From contig JBFXAQ010000004.1 in the NCBI GenBank assembly GCA_050184115.1, positions 316,972 to 380,971 on the forward strand: DNA of 64,000 nucleotides. The letters run 5' to 3'. How positions within the stretch are numbered: position 1 is the stretch's first letter; each line of letters opens with the position of its first letter. The position numbers and the translations under genes were made by a program. Shown in pieces: positions 7,430 through 15,643 of the stretch. This DNA is from JACKNG01 sp050184115. GTDB taxonomy: Bacteria; Pseudomonadota; Gammaproteobacteria; Ga0077536. The notes beneath the pieces were generated by a model. That model made no database searches. It was given only the letters and a program-made list of their open reading frames with translations, and had not been told where the DNA came from.

Positions 7430-9646
7430 TCAGTCCCGCCCACGCTTGCGCGGCGCACCCTTGTTCTTCTTGTCGCGATGCCGCTCCTTCGGCTTGCGTC
7501 GCAGCGGTCGCGTGCCGTCGTCGCGGCTGGCGCCGGGGGGCGGTGGTTCGCCGGCGCGTGACAGCCTCAGCTGCTGACCCGACACCCAGGTCTTGCGCAG
7601 GACCTGGAACACTTCCTTCGGCATGCCGGGCGGCAGTTCGACGAAGCTGTGGTCGCCACGGATGTCGATGTGTCCGATCTCGCGGGCATCGAGACCGGTC
7701 TCCCCGGCGATGGCACCGACGATGTTGCCGGGCATCACGCCATGATCGTGACCGACCTCGATGCGGTAGGTGTCCATGCCGGGCGACGACCGCCGCGGGC
7801 GCTGCGGCCGTTGGTCGCGGGGCGGTGCACGGTCGAAGGCGCGCTCACCGTCACGCTCGCGCTCGAACGGCCGCGGCGGACGTTCGCCCGGGTGGCGTTC
7901 GTTCATTCCGCGTGGCTCGTGGCGCGGGCGCGGCGCGTGCGATCGGTCATCCTCGAAGCGCCGGTCGCGGCCGCTGTCGCCTGCATGCTCGAAGCGCGCG
8001 GGGGGGCGATCGCCGGGCTTGCTGTCGAAGCGATCCGGGTGCCGCCCGTCCGGCGCGCGCTCGAAGCGGCGCGGCGGCTGTTCGCCATGGCTCGGTTCGA
8101 AGCGTTCGGGGCCACCGTCGGACGCGCGGCGCGGTCGGGCGGCCAGCGCCGCGGCCTGGTCGTCGGCCTCGCGCCGCCCGCCACGCGGATCATGACCGCG
8201 CTCGCCATGGTGGCCGCGTTCGCCGCGCCGGCCACGATCGTCACGTGGTCCGCGGTCGTCCCAGCGCTCGCGGCCGCCGCGCCGATCGCCACGCCCCTCG
8301 CCACGCTCTGGCGGCGGCGGACCTTCGAGGAGCAGCGGTTCTTCGCCCTGCACCAGGCGCGCCAGCGCCGCCGCGATGCGCGCCGGGTCGACGTCGTGCT
8401 CGCGCTGGTAGCGGTGCACGAGATCGAGATAGTCCTCGAGATCGGCCTCGGCCAGGGTTTCGGTGATCGACTGCATGAAACGGCCGAGACGCTTGTCGTT
8501 GATGACGTCGGTCGAGGGCAGCTCCATGCGCTCGATGGCCTGGCCGGTGGCGCGCTCGATCAGTTTAAGCATGCGCATCTCGCGCGACGTGACCAGCAGG
8601 ATGGCATCACCGTGACGGCCGGCGCGGCCGGTACGGCCGATGCGGTGGACGTAGGCCTCGGGGTCGTAGGGGATGTCGAAGTTGACGACGTGACTGACGC
8701 GCTCGACATCGAGTCCGCGCGCGGCGACGTCGGTCGCGACGAGCACGTCGAGGCGGCCGTCGCGCAGCTCGCCGATGGTCTTCTCGCGCAGCTTCTGTGG
8801 CATGTCGCCGTTGATGGCGGCGCTGGCGAAACCGCGCGCTTCGAGGCGTTCGGCGAGTTCGAGAGTCGCCGTACGGGTGCGCACGAAGACCAGCACGCCC
8901 TCGATCGGTTCGCCTTCGAGGATGCGGGTCAGCGCATCGAGCTTGAACGCCGGGCGCACCGCGCACCAGCGCTGGCGGATGGTCGCCGCGGTCGTCGTCT
9001 GCATGCGCACGCTGATGTGCGCGGGGTCGTTGAGATAGCGTTCGGCGATGGCGCGGATGGGCGGCGGCATGGTCGCCGAGAACAACGCTGTCTGCCGTTC
9101 CGGCGGCGTCTCGCCGAGGATCCACTCGATGTCGTCGATGAAGCCCATGCGCAGCATCTCGTCGGCCTCGTCCAGTACCAGCCAGTGGAGCGTGGCGAGC
9201 GAGAGGGTGGCGCGGCGCATGTGATCCATCACCCGGCCCGGCGTGCCAACGACCACGTGCACGCCGCGGCGCAGCGCGCGCAACTGCACGCCGTAGTCCT
9301 GGCCGCCGTAGATGGGCAGGACGTGGAAGCCGCGCAGGTGGCTGGCGTAGCGCTGGAAGGCCTCGGCGACCTGGATGGCGAGTTCGCGGGTCGGTGTCAG
9401 GACCAGGGCCTGCGGACCCGGCGCTGCCAGGTCGATGCCGTTCAGTACCGGCAGGGCGAAGGCCGCGGTCTTGCCGGTGCCGGTCTGCGCCTGGCCGATG
9501 ACGTCGCGACCCGCGAGCAAGGTCGGCAACGTCTCGACCTGGATCGCGGTCGGGGTTTCGTAACCGACCTCGGCGAGGGCCTCGAGGAGTTCGGAACGCA
9601 GGGCGAAATCGCCGAAGCTCGGCGCGGGCTGGGGTTCAGTCGACAT
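7430..9646 (-). CDS. deaD: DEAD-box ATP-dependent RNA helicase, DeaD/CsdA type
   Basis: A 738-residue helicase. The Q-motif (FGDFALRSELLEAL ... TPTAIQ, residues 11-36), Walker A AQTGTGKT (53-60), PTRELA, DEAD (159-162) and SAT (190-192) are all intact, followed by helicase domain 2 with VATDVAARGLD and HRIGRTGR. Near the C-terminus YRIEVGHDHGVMPGNIVGAIAGE is the DbpA-type RNA-binding domain found in DeaD/CsdA. Between them lies a long linker of Arg/Asp/Glu/Gly/His-rich sequence (about 450-640), likely disordered and RNA-binding. The family remodels rRNA and mRNA structure in ribosome assembly and at low temperature. The ATG at 9646 was chosen because the Q-motif follows directly. Confidence 0.93.
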   Translation of the reverse strand: MSTEPQPAPSFGDFALRSELLEALAEVGYETPTAIQVETLPTLLAGRDVIGQAQTGTGKTAAFALPVLNGIDLAAPGPQALVLTPTRELAIQVAEAFQRYASHLRGFHVLPIYGGQDYGVQLRALRRGVHVVVGTPGRVMDHMRRATLSLATLHWLVLDEADEMLRMGFIDDIEWILGETPPERQTALFSATMPPPIRAIAERYLNDPAHISVRMQTTTAATIRQRWCAVRPAFKLDALTRILEGEPIEGVLVFVRTRTATLELAERLEARGFASAAINGDMPQKLREKTIGELRDGRLDVLVATDVAARGLDVERVSHVVNFDIPYDPEAYVHRIGRTGRAGRHGDAILLVTSREMRMLKLIERATGQAIERMELPSTDVINDKRLGRFMQSITETLAEADLEDYLDLVHRYQREHDVDPARIAAALARLVQGEEPLLLEGPPPPERGEGRGDRRGGRERWDDRGPRDDRGRRGERGHHGERGHDPRGGRREADDQAAALAARPRRASDGGPERFEPSHGEQPPRRFERAPDGRHPDRFDSKPGDRPPARFEHAGDSGRDRRFEDDRSHAPRPRHEPRGMNERHPGERPPRPFERERDGERAFDRAPPRDQRPQRPRRSSPGMDTYRIEVGHDHGVMPGNIVGAIAGETGLDAREIGHIDIRGDHSFVELPPGMPKEVFQVLRKTWVSGQQLRLSRAGEPPPPGASRDDGTRPLRRKPKERHRDKKNKGAPRKRGRD

Positions 9647-9842
9647 GGGGGCCACCTGGGGAGACGGGAGCGGGCGGCGGGAAGCACGGCCGGGCGGCGG
9701 ATTATAGGCTTCCTGCAGCAATTCTCCAGGGGTGGGGCCTGATCCGGGGCAATCCCCGGCGACGTCCGGTGGCATATGTCCTTGTTGGCGCGCGCGCCGC
9801 CATGGCAACCTGCGCGCATTCCATTGTCACGAGGATCCCGTC

Positions 9843-11345
9843 ATGAGCCCCGAGATGGACCATTTCGACGTCATCATCGTCGGCGCCGGGCTGTCCGGCA
9901 TCGGCGCCGCGCGCCAGCTGCAGGAGAAGAGCCCCGGCAAGACCTTCGCCATCCTCGAGGGCCGTGAGCGCATCGGCGGCACCTGGGATCTCTTCCGCCA
10001 CCCCGGCATCCGCTCGGATTCGGACATGTACACCATGGGCTACGACTCCAAGCCCTGGCGCGATCCGAAGGCGATCGCCGACGGCCCCTCGATCCTCGCC
10101 TACATCAACGAGGCGGCGCGCGAGCGCGGCCTCGACCGCCACATCCGCTTCGGCCAGTGGGTCTCGCGGGCATCGTGGGACAGCGCAACGGCGCGCTGGA
10201 CGATGGAAACGCGGGCGGGTAACCGCTTCAGCTGCAACATGCTGTTCGTGTGCAGCGGTTACTACAGCTACGAGCGCGGGCATGCGCCCGACTTCCCCGG
10301 CCAGGCCGATTTCAAGGGCGCCTGGATTCACCCCCAGCAATGGCCGGAGAACTTCGATTACGCGGGCAAGCGCGTGGTCATCATCGGCAGCGGCGCGACG
10401 GCCATGACGTTGGTGCCGAACATGGCGAAGAGCGCGGCCAAGGTCACCATGTTGCAGCGCTCGCCGACCTACGTCATCTCGCTGCCGGCCAAGGACGTCA
10501 TCGCCAATGTGCTCAAGGCCATCCTGCCGGCGCAGCTCGCCTACAGCATCACGCGCTGGAAGAACATCCGCCTGCAGCGCTGGATCTACCAGCAGACCCG
10601 GGTCAAGCCCGAGGCGGTGCGCAAACGCCTGCTCGGCATGGTGCGCAAGGCGCTGGGCGACGACATCGTCGACAAGCACTTCACCCCCCGCTACATGCCC
10701 TGGGACCAGCGCCTGTGCCTGATCCCTGACGGCGATCTCTACCGCTCGATCAAGGAGGGCCGCGCGGACGTCGTGACCGACGAGATCGAGCGCGTCACCG
10801 CCGACGGCATCGAGCTCAAGTCGGGCCAGGTCCTGCCCGCCGACGTCATCGTCAGCGCCACGGGCCTGAAGATGGAGGTGCTCGGCGGCGCCGAGTTCGT
10901 CGTCGACGGCAAGCCCGTCCACTTCCCCGATACCTGGTCGTACAAGGGCATGATGTTCTCCGACGTGCCGAACCTGGTCTATACGCTCGGCTACATCAAC
11001 GCCTCGTGGACGCTGCGCTCCGAACTCGTCGCCGAGTTCGTCTGCCGCCTGGTCAATCACATGGACACGGTCGGTGCCACCGTCTGCACGCCGCGCCTGC
11101 GTGCCGCCGATCGCGACATGCCGGGCTACCAGCTGATCGAGGACTTCTCGCCCGGCTACATCAAGCGTGCCATGCACCTCTTCCCCAAGCAGGGCGACCG
11201 CGATCCCTGGCGCAACACCCAGAACTACCTCGTCGACAAGGACATGATCCGCAACCAGCCGATCGCCGACGACGTGCTCGAATTCGCCAAGGCCGGTGCG
11301 GCCAGTGTCGACAGCGAGGCGACGACGCGGCGCAGCGCGGCCTGA
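9843..11345 (+). CDS. Flavin-containing (Baeyer-Villiger-type) monooxygenase 1
   Basis: A 500-residue FAD/NAD(P)H monooxygenase. The FAD Rossmann motif is at GAGLSG (14-19), GGTWD at 45-49, the BVMO fingerprint F-x-G-x3-H-x3-W-P is exact at 157-168 (FKGAWIHPQQWP) and the NADPH motif is GSGATA (182-187). These enzymes insert oxygen next to ketones or oxidise heteroatoms. A close relative lies at 35483 and a more distant one at 30245. It is alone on the plus strand between the divergent helicase and the convergent acetate symporter genes. Steroid or terpenoid ketones are plausible substrates given the catabolic neighbourhood, but this is inference. Confidence 0.87.
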   Translation: MSPEMDHFDVIIVGAGLSGIGAARQLQEKSPGKTFAILEGRERIGGTWDLFRHPGIRSDSDMYTMGYDSKPWRDPKAIADGPSILAYINEAARERGLDRHIRFGQWVSRASWDSATARWTMETRAGNRFSCNMLFVCSGYYSYERGHAPDFPGQADFKGAWIHPQQWPENFDYAGKRVVIIGSGATAMTLVPNMAKSAAKVTMLQRSPTYVISLPAKDVIANVLKAILPAQLAYSITRWKNIRLQRWIYQQTRVKPEAVRKRLLGMVRKALGDDIVDKHFTPRYMPWDQRLCLIPDGDLYRSIKEGRADVVTDEIERVTADGIELKSGQVLPADVIVSATGLKMEVLGGAEFVVDGKPVHFPDTWSYKGMMFSDVPNLVYTLGYINASWTLRSELVAEFVCRLVNHMDTVGATVCTPRLRAADRDMPGYQLIEDFSPGYIKRAMHLFPKQGDRDPWRNTQNYLVDKDMIRNQPIADDVLEFAKAGAASVDSEATTRRSAA

Positions 11346-11362
11346 GTCGCGCGCCGAACGCC

Positions 11363-13012
11363 TCAGTGCGCGGCCGGCGGCGCGATCATCACGCCGGTCT
11401 GCGCGCGCACCAGCTGTTCGTCGAATGCCGCGCGCTCGGCCCGTGCCCGCGCGCTGTGATCGAGCAGGGAGACGCCGATCATGGTCAGGAACGAGGCGCT
11501 GACCGAGAACAGTGCCGGGTACTTGTAGGGGAAGAGCGGCGCCGGGTGGCCGAGGATCTCGTGCCAGATGGTCGGTCCGAACACCAGTAGCGCGACCGCC
11601 GTGGCGAGGCCCGTCCAGCCGCCGACGACCGCGCCGGTGGTGGTCAGGCGCGGCCAGTACAACGTGAGCACGAGGATCGGGAAGAACACCGTCGAGCTGA
11701 TCGTGAACGGCAGCACGATCATGTAGGCGATGTTCTGGTCGCGGAAGGCGATACCGAGAACCACGCCGAGGATGCCGAGGCCGAGCGCCGCGAGCCGCGA
11801 GACCAGCACGATCTCGCGGTCCTGCGCGCGGCCGTGGCGCAGCACGCTGGCGTAGAGATCGTGGGAGATCGCTGACGCCCCGGCGATGGTCAGGCCGGCG
11901 ACGACGGCGACGATGGTGGCGAAGGCCACCGCCGAGATGAAGCCGAGCAGGATGTCGCCGCCCATCGCGCTCGCGAGATGGATGGCGGCCATGTTGGCGC
12001 CGCCGAGGAGCGCGCCGCCGGCATCGCTGAAGCGCGGCTCGCCGAGGACGTAGGCGACGGCGCCGAAGCCGAGCACGAAGGTCAGCAGGTAGAACCAGCC
12101 GATGAAGGTCGCCGCCCACAGCACCGAGCGGCGCGCTTCCACCGCGTTCGGCACGGTGAAGAAGCGCATCAGCACGTGCGGCATGGCCGCACCGCCGAGG
12201 AACAGCATGAGCCCGCAGGACACCGCCGAGACCGGGTCAGAGAGCATGCCGCCCGGTTCGAGCACGCCGTGGCCGCTCGGGTGCTTCGCGACCGCGGCCG
12301 CGTAGAGGGCATCGAGCCCGCCGCTCCGCGCGAGCGTCAGGCCCGCGATCAGGGTTGCGCCGCCGACCAGGAGCACGGCCTTGACCAGCTGCACGTAGGT
12401 CGTGGCGAGCATGCCGCCGAAGGCGACGTAGACCACGATGAGCACGCCGATGACGACCTCGGCGGTGACGTAATCGATGCCGAACAGGGCCGAGATCAGC
12501 GTACCGGCGCCGACCATCTGCACGATGAGATAACCGACGACGAAAGCGAGCCCGGCGCTCGCCATCAGGATGCGCGTCGGCGCGCGCGCCAGGCGCAGGG
12601 CAATGGCATCGGCCACGGTGTAGCGGCCGAGATTGCGCAGGCGTTCGGCGAGCAGGAACATCATCAACGGCCAGGCGCCGAAGGGCACGACGGAATAGAT
12701 GAGTCCGTCGAAGCCGGAGGTGTAGATGAGCGCCGCGATCCCCATCAGCGCCGCCGACGAGCACCAGTCGCCGGTGATGGCGAGCCCGTTGCGGAAACCG
12801 GAGATGCGCCCGCCGGCGGTGTAGAAATCGGCCGTCGAACGCGTGCGTCGCGCGGCGAACCAGGTGATGGCGAGCGAGAACGCGACGAAGACCAGGAACA
12901 TGGCGATGGCGTGGCCGTTGGCCTGGCCCGGCGCGGCCAGCGCGGTCGCAGGCAGACCCAGCAGCAGCGTACCGAAGAGCAGCGTACCGAAGAGCGGCTT
13001 CGCCGCGTTCAT
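11363..13012 (-). CDS. actP: Sodium:solute symporter, ActP-like acetate/cation symporter
   Basis: A 549-residue SSS-family membrane protein with a signal-like first segment and about 13 further helices. Typical segments are FYTAGGRISGFRNGLAITGDWCSSAALMG (TM2), MVGAGTLISALFGIDYVTAEVVIG, and VAFATIVAVVAGLTIAGASAISHDLYASVLR. Its start overlaps the stop of the upstream DUF485 gene by an ATGA, the arrangement of yjcH-actP, where the small protein accompanies the acetate permease. It would import acetate or other short monocarboxylates with Na+. A 15-base tandem duplication near the start codon gives LFGT-LLFGT-LLLG in the leader. Substrate by analogy only. Confidence 0.87.
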   Translation of the reverse strand: MNAAKPLFGTLLFGTLLLGLPATALAAPGQANGHAIAMFLVFVAFSLAITWFAARRTRSTADFYTAGGRISGFRNGLAITGDWCSSAALMGIAALIYTSGFDGLIYSVVPFGAWPLMMFLLAERLRNLGRYTVADAIALRLARAPTRILMASAGLAFVVGYLIVQMVGAGTLISALFGIDYVTAEVVIGVLIVVYVAFGGMLATTYVQLVKAVLLVGGATLIAGLTLARSGGLDALYAAAVAKHPSGHGVLEPGGMLSDPVSAVSCGLMLFLGGAAMPHVLMRFFTVPNAVEARRSVLWAATFIGWFYLLTFVLGFGAVAYVLGEPRFSDAGGALLGGANMAAIHLASAMGGDILLGFISAVAFATIVAVVAGLTIAGASAISHDLYASVLRHGRAQDREIVLVSRLAALGLGILGVVLGIAFRDQNIAYMIVLPFTISSTVFFPILVLTLYWPRLTTTGAVVGGWTGLATAVALLVFGPTIWHEILGHPAPLFPYKYPALFSVSASFLTMIGVSLLDHSARARAERAAFDEQLVRAQTGVMIAPPAAH

Positions 13013-13347
13013 GCGCCGGCCACCTGCTCGCGCGCCGCGGCCACGATGCGCTCGATCTCGCGTTCGAACTCGCCGTTGGCGCGGTGCACGTAGAACGCCA
13101 CCAGCACCACGAACAGCACGACCTGGGCGAGGCCAATGGCAATGCCCCAGGTCAGCGTACCGCCGCTCATCACCGGTTCGCCCCAGGCGCGCGCAAAACC
13201 GAACACCGGGTAACAGGCCGTCGCCGCGATGTACCAGGTGACGTTGGCGCCGACGATCAGCGCCAGGGTCGCGCGCAGGCGCGCGCGGCGCCGCTCGACC
13301 GCGTGGAAGCGCGGGTCGTCCAGGATCGTCTGGCACAGGGGGTCCAT
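13009..13347 (-). CDS. yjcH: DUF485 membrane protein, YjcH-like
   Basis: A 112-residue protein with two transmembrane segments (TLALIVGANVTWYIAATACYPVFG and TWGIAIGLAQVVLFVVLVAFYV) and an N-terminal DDPRFHAVERRRARLRATL segment typical of DUF485. Its stop overlaps the actP start by four bases. YjcH-type proteins are co-transcribed with acetate permeases and probably help their assembly or function. It is the first gene of this two-gene unit. Confidence 0.87.
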   Translation of the reverse strand: MDPLCQTILDDPRFHAVERRRARLRATLALIVGANVTWYIAATACYPVFGFARAWGEPVMSGGTLTWGIAIGLAQVVLFVVLVAFYVHRANGEFEREIERIVAAAREQVAGA

Positions 13348-13716
13348 GGGCTGAACGATCCTCTGGTGTGTGGGGATATGGGGCGTACGGAGCGAGCGCG
13401 AGCGGAGTGCGCCGCAGTGCTGCCCCGCGCAGTGGCTTGGGTGCCGTATGCACGCGGGCGATGCGCACGTTACGGCCGATACCCCGGTGCGGACAACGTC
13501 GTCGCTGTTAGGAGCATTCCTATTTGCGGTCGCGTCGCGTTTGTACGTGACGAGATTTCAGTGGTGGCGGCTGGAACTTGAGATGGCACTTCTGCGCTGC
13601 GTCGTACAGGACGACCGTGCAAACTGCGACCGCTCGGCGTTGAAAATAGGGAAGGCTGCCACCGAAATATCCACGCGGTGCTCAGTGACAGACCGTCGGC
13701 ATGCCGGCCTCGAGCG
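13348..13716. other. Gene-free stretch upstream of yjcH-actP
   Basis: No credible coding sequence on either strand. Composition is lower in GC than the surroundings from about 13480 to 13690. The promoter of yjcH-actP is expected at the left side of this tract. Nothing else recognised. Confidence 0.4.
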
Positions 13717-13849
13717 GAATTCGGGGACAGACCACGTTTGGGAATTCGGGGACAGACCACGTTTTACGGAGAATTCAGGGACAGGCCACGTTATCCGCGG
13801 CCAGCAAACCGTGGTCTGTCCCCGAATTCTCCCGAATTCCCCGAATTCC
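13717..13849. repeat. 88-bp palindromic repeat, copy A (GGACAGACCACG family)
   Basis: A partial unit from 13717 is followed by a full 88-bp unit at 13742-13829 with inverted ends GAATTCGGGGACAGACCACG and CGTGGTCTGTCCCCGAATTC and an internal AGGGACAGGCCACG. Extra GAATTC copies trail to 13849. Two further 88-bp copies follow at 14202 and 14300. Confidence 0.8.
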
Positions 13850-13922
13850 AGAATCGCCGGGAGCGGGTCCTCGGTACAGTGGTCGCCCGGCATACCGCGA
13901 TGGTACGACGCTGCGAGTCGCT

Positions 13923-14199
13923 TCAGCCGACGAGGTCCAGCGCCCGCTCGCCAAGGAACGCGAACGCGACCAGCACGCCGCCGATGTAGAGCCCCGCGAC
14001 CACACAGGTGATGAGCGCCAGGATCACGAGCACGCCGTCGTCCTCGAGTTCGCCCAGGCAGGCGAGCACGATGGCGAGCGCGGGCAGGGCGTTGTTGAAC
14101 GGCATGCCGAACAGCGGCACGGCCATGAGCAGGCCGGCGCTAGTGATGATCCAGCCGCGCAGGTTTTCACCGCGCGTGTCCTCGACCCAGCCATAGAGC
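13923..14199 (-). pseudogene. Duplicated 3' fragment of exoD
   Basis: Encodes the last roughly 92 codons of the exoD gene at 14471, nearly base for base (for example AVPLFGMPFNNALPALAIVLACLGELEDD in both, one visible change of Ala to Ile in LAL-A/I-TCVVAG). Homology continues 3' of the stop into the shared flank to about 13845 and ends abruptly at 14199 in CCATAGAG, exactly where a copy of the 88-bp repeat begins. It has no 5' half and so no start of its own. This is a relic of a local duplication. Confidence 0.82.
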
Positions 14200-14201
14200 G
14201 G

Positions 14202-14289
14202 GAATTCGGGGACAGACCACGTTTTACGGAGAATTCAGGGACAGGCCACGTTATCCGCGGCCAGCAAACCGTGGTCTGTCCCCGAATTC
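14202..14289. repeat. 88-bp palindromic repeat, copy B
   Basis: Same 88-bp unit as copy A, bounded by GAATTC and with the same inverted ends. It is flanked on both sides by TAGAG, a possible 5-bp target duplication (CCATAGAG on the left, CTCTAGAG on the right). Confidence 0.8.
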
Positions 14290-14299
14290 TCTAGAGCGG

Positions 14300-14387
14300 G
14301 AATTCGGGGACAGACCACGTTTTACGGAGAATTCGGGGACAGGCCACGTTATCCGCGGCCAGCAAACCGTGGTCTGTCCCCGAATTC
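14300..14387. repeat. 88-bp palindromic repeat, copy C
   Basis: Third copy, 10 bases after copy B, differing in at least one internal base (GAATTCGGGG instead of GAATTCAGGG). Its right edge runs into the intact exoD 3' flank. Confidence 0.8.
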
Positions 14388-14470
14388 TCCGAATTCCAAA
14401 ATCGCCGGGAGCGGGTGCTCGGTACAGTGGTCGCCCGGTACACCGCGACGGTGCGACGCTGCGAGTCGCT

Positions 14471-15094
14471 TCAGCCGACGAGGTCCAGCGCCCGCTCGCC
14501 GAGGAACGCGAACGCGACCAGCACGCCGCCGATGTAGAGCCCCGCGACCACACAGGTGGCGAGCGCCAGGATCACGAGCACGCCGTCGTCCTCGAGTTCG
14601 CCCAGGCAGGCGAGCACGATGGCGAGCGCGGGCAGGGCGTTGTTGAACGGCATGCCGAACAGCGGCACGGCCATGAGCAGGCCGGCGCTGGTGATGATCC
14701 AGCCGCGCAGGTTTTCACCGCGCGTGTCCTCGACCCAGCCATAGAGACGCGGGCGCGAGAAGCGCGTGCAGGCCACGACGATGCGCCGCACGGCACCGAG
14801 CAGGCCGCGCCACACGGCGGGGGTGAGTTCGAGCCGGCGAACCCGCTGCGGCAGGTGCGGCGTGGACGCGCCGCGCAGCAGCTGCCAGCCGAGCAGGGCG
14901 AGCGTCAGGCCGCCGGCGGTGGCCAACGGGCCGAGGGACACCGGGGCGAGGAAGGGCAGGCTCAGCACGATGCACAGGATCGAGAACGACGAACCACCGA
15001 GGCTCTCGGCGACATGACCGAGCGTCAGCGGTTCGCGCCCGGCGCGTGCCGCGAATTCCTCGAGCAGTTCGAGCAGGGCGGAACGGGTGGTCAT
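14471..15094 (-). CDS. exoD: ExoD-family exopolysaccharide-synthesis membrane protein
   Basis: A 207-residue integral membrane protein of the ExoD family. Features include SLGGSSFSILCIVLSLPFLAPVSLGPLATAGGLTLALLGWQLL and GLLMAVPLFGMPFNNALPALAIVLACLGELEDDGVLVILA, with about five transmembrane helices and the conserved P-F-N-N-A-x-P-A loop. The family was named for a Rhizobium gene affecting exopolysaccharide production and alkali tolerance; the biochemical role is unknown. The ATG at 15094 opens the conserved N-terminus. A truncated copy of the 3' half lies downstream at 13923. Confidence 0.87.
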   Translation of the reverse strand: MTTRSALLELLEEFAARAGREPLTLGHVAESLGGSSFSILCIVLSLPFLAPVSLGPLATAGGLTLALLGWQLLRGASTPHLPQRVRRLELTPAVWRGLLGAVRRIVVACTRFSRPRLYGWVEDTRGENLRGWIITSAGLLMAVPLFGMPFNNALPALAIVLACLGELEDDGVLVILALATCVVAGLYIGGVLVAFAFLGERALDLVG

Positions 15095-15275
15095 GATTGC
15101 GGCAGGGCAGTGGTTGGGGGGCGCGCGGACTCGCGGCGCTTGTCGATTGTGCCGTGGCCGGTCGGGGGTGTGTCAGGTCGGCGGCGTCGGATGGGTCTGA
15201 TTCGAGGCTTTGTCAGGATGGCGGTGCCTCGGACCGGGGTGTGATGGAGCGGGGCGAGGTCGACCGAGTCCGGCG

Positions 15276-15573
15276 CTGAGGGATCCCCACAAAATTCAGT
15301 CGGAGTCGAAGGCGCGTTGTCCGACAGTGCTCTGTACGGAGAGCCAGGCGTCGTGTAGCTCGGCGGCTGTGAAGCGCAATCGTTGCTCGAGCAGGCGCTG
15401 GCCGATGAAGAAGACGGAGAGCACCCGTCGCCGTTGCTCGGTATTGGCCTGAAGCCCACGGTCGAGTTGGCGAGCACACCCGGCCAAGCCCGTGTCGGAG
15501 TTCGGCGGAATTCCGGAATGTCGTCTCCGAACGAAGCGTCCAGACCGCCTGAACTTTTGTGGGGATCCCTCAG
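15276..15573. mobile_element. MITE-like element with 24/25-bp terminal inverted repeats
   Basis: Left end 15276-15299 (CTGAGGGATCCCCACAAAA then TTCAG) and right end 15549-15573 are reverse complements apart from one extra base, giving a 298-bp element. Inside, the minus strand has a short open frame (15296-15487) ending in LLEQRLRFTAAELHDAWLS-type sequence that looks protein-like but matches no family I know; it may be a fragment of a former gene. No clear target duplication is visible. The right end abuts tandem CCCTCAGGGTCTG repeats. Confidence 0.62.
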
Positions 15574-15616
15574 GGTCTGGATCCCTCAGGGTCTGACCCC
15601 GCGCGGCGTCAGACCC
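15574..15616. repeat. Degenerate REP-like CAGGGTCTGACCCC copies
   Basis: GATCCCTCAGGGTCTG occurs twice in tandem across the element's right edge, then GACCCCGCGCGGCGTCAGACCC. Related to the GGGGTCTGACCCC family. Confidence 0.55.
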
Positions 15617-15643
15617 GTTGCCGGGGCGCGGCGTTCTCGATGA

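Noticed and set aside
7649..9742. 697-codon plus-strand frame opposite the helicase
   Set aside because: Antisense shadow of deaD, with repetitive Gly/Val/Asp/Arg composition.
13717..14387. Possible CRISPR array because of three regular repeats
   Set aside because: The units are 88 bp and palindromic, two are separated by a duplicated gene fragment and two by only 10 bp, and no cas genes are near.
15091..15477. 128-codon minus-strand frame over the inverted-end element
   Set aside because: Crosses the element border into the exoD promoter region and has low-complexity Ser/Pro/Arg content.
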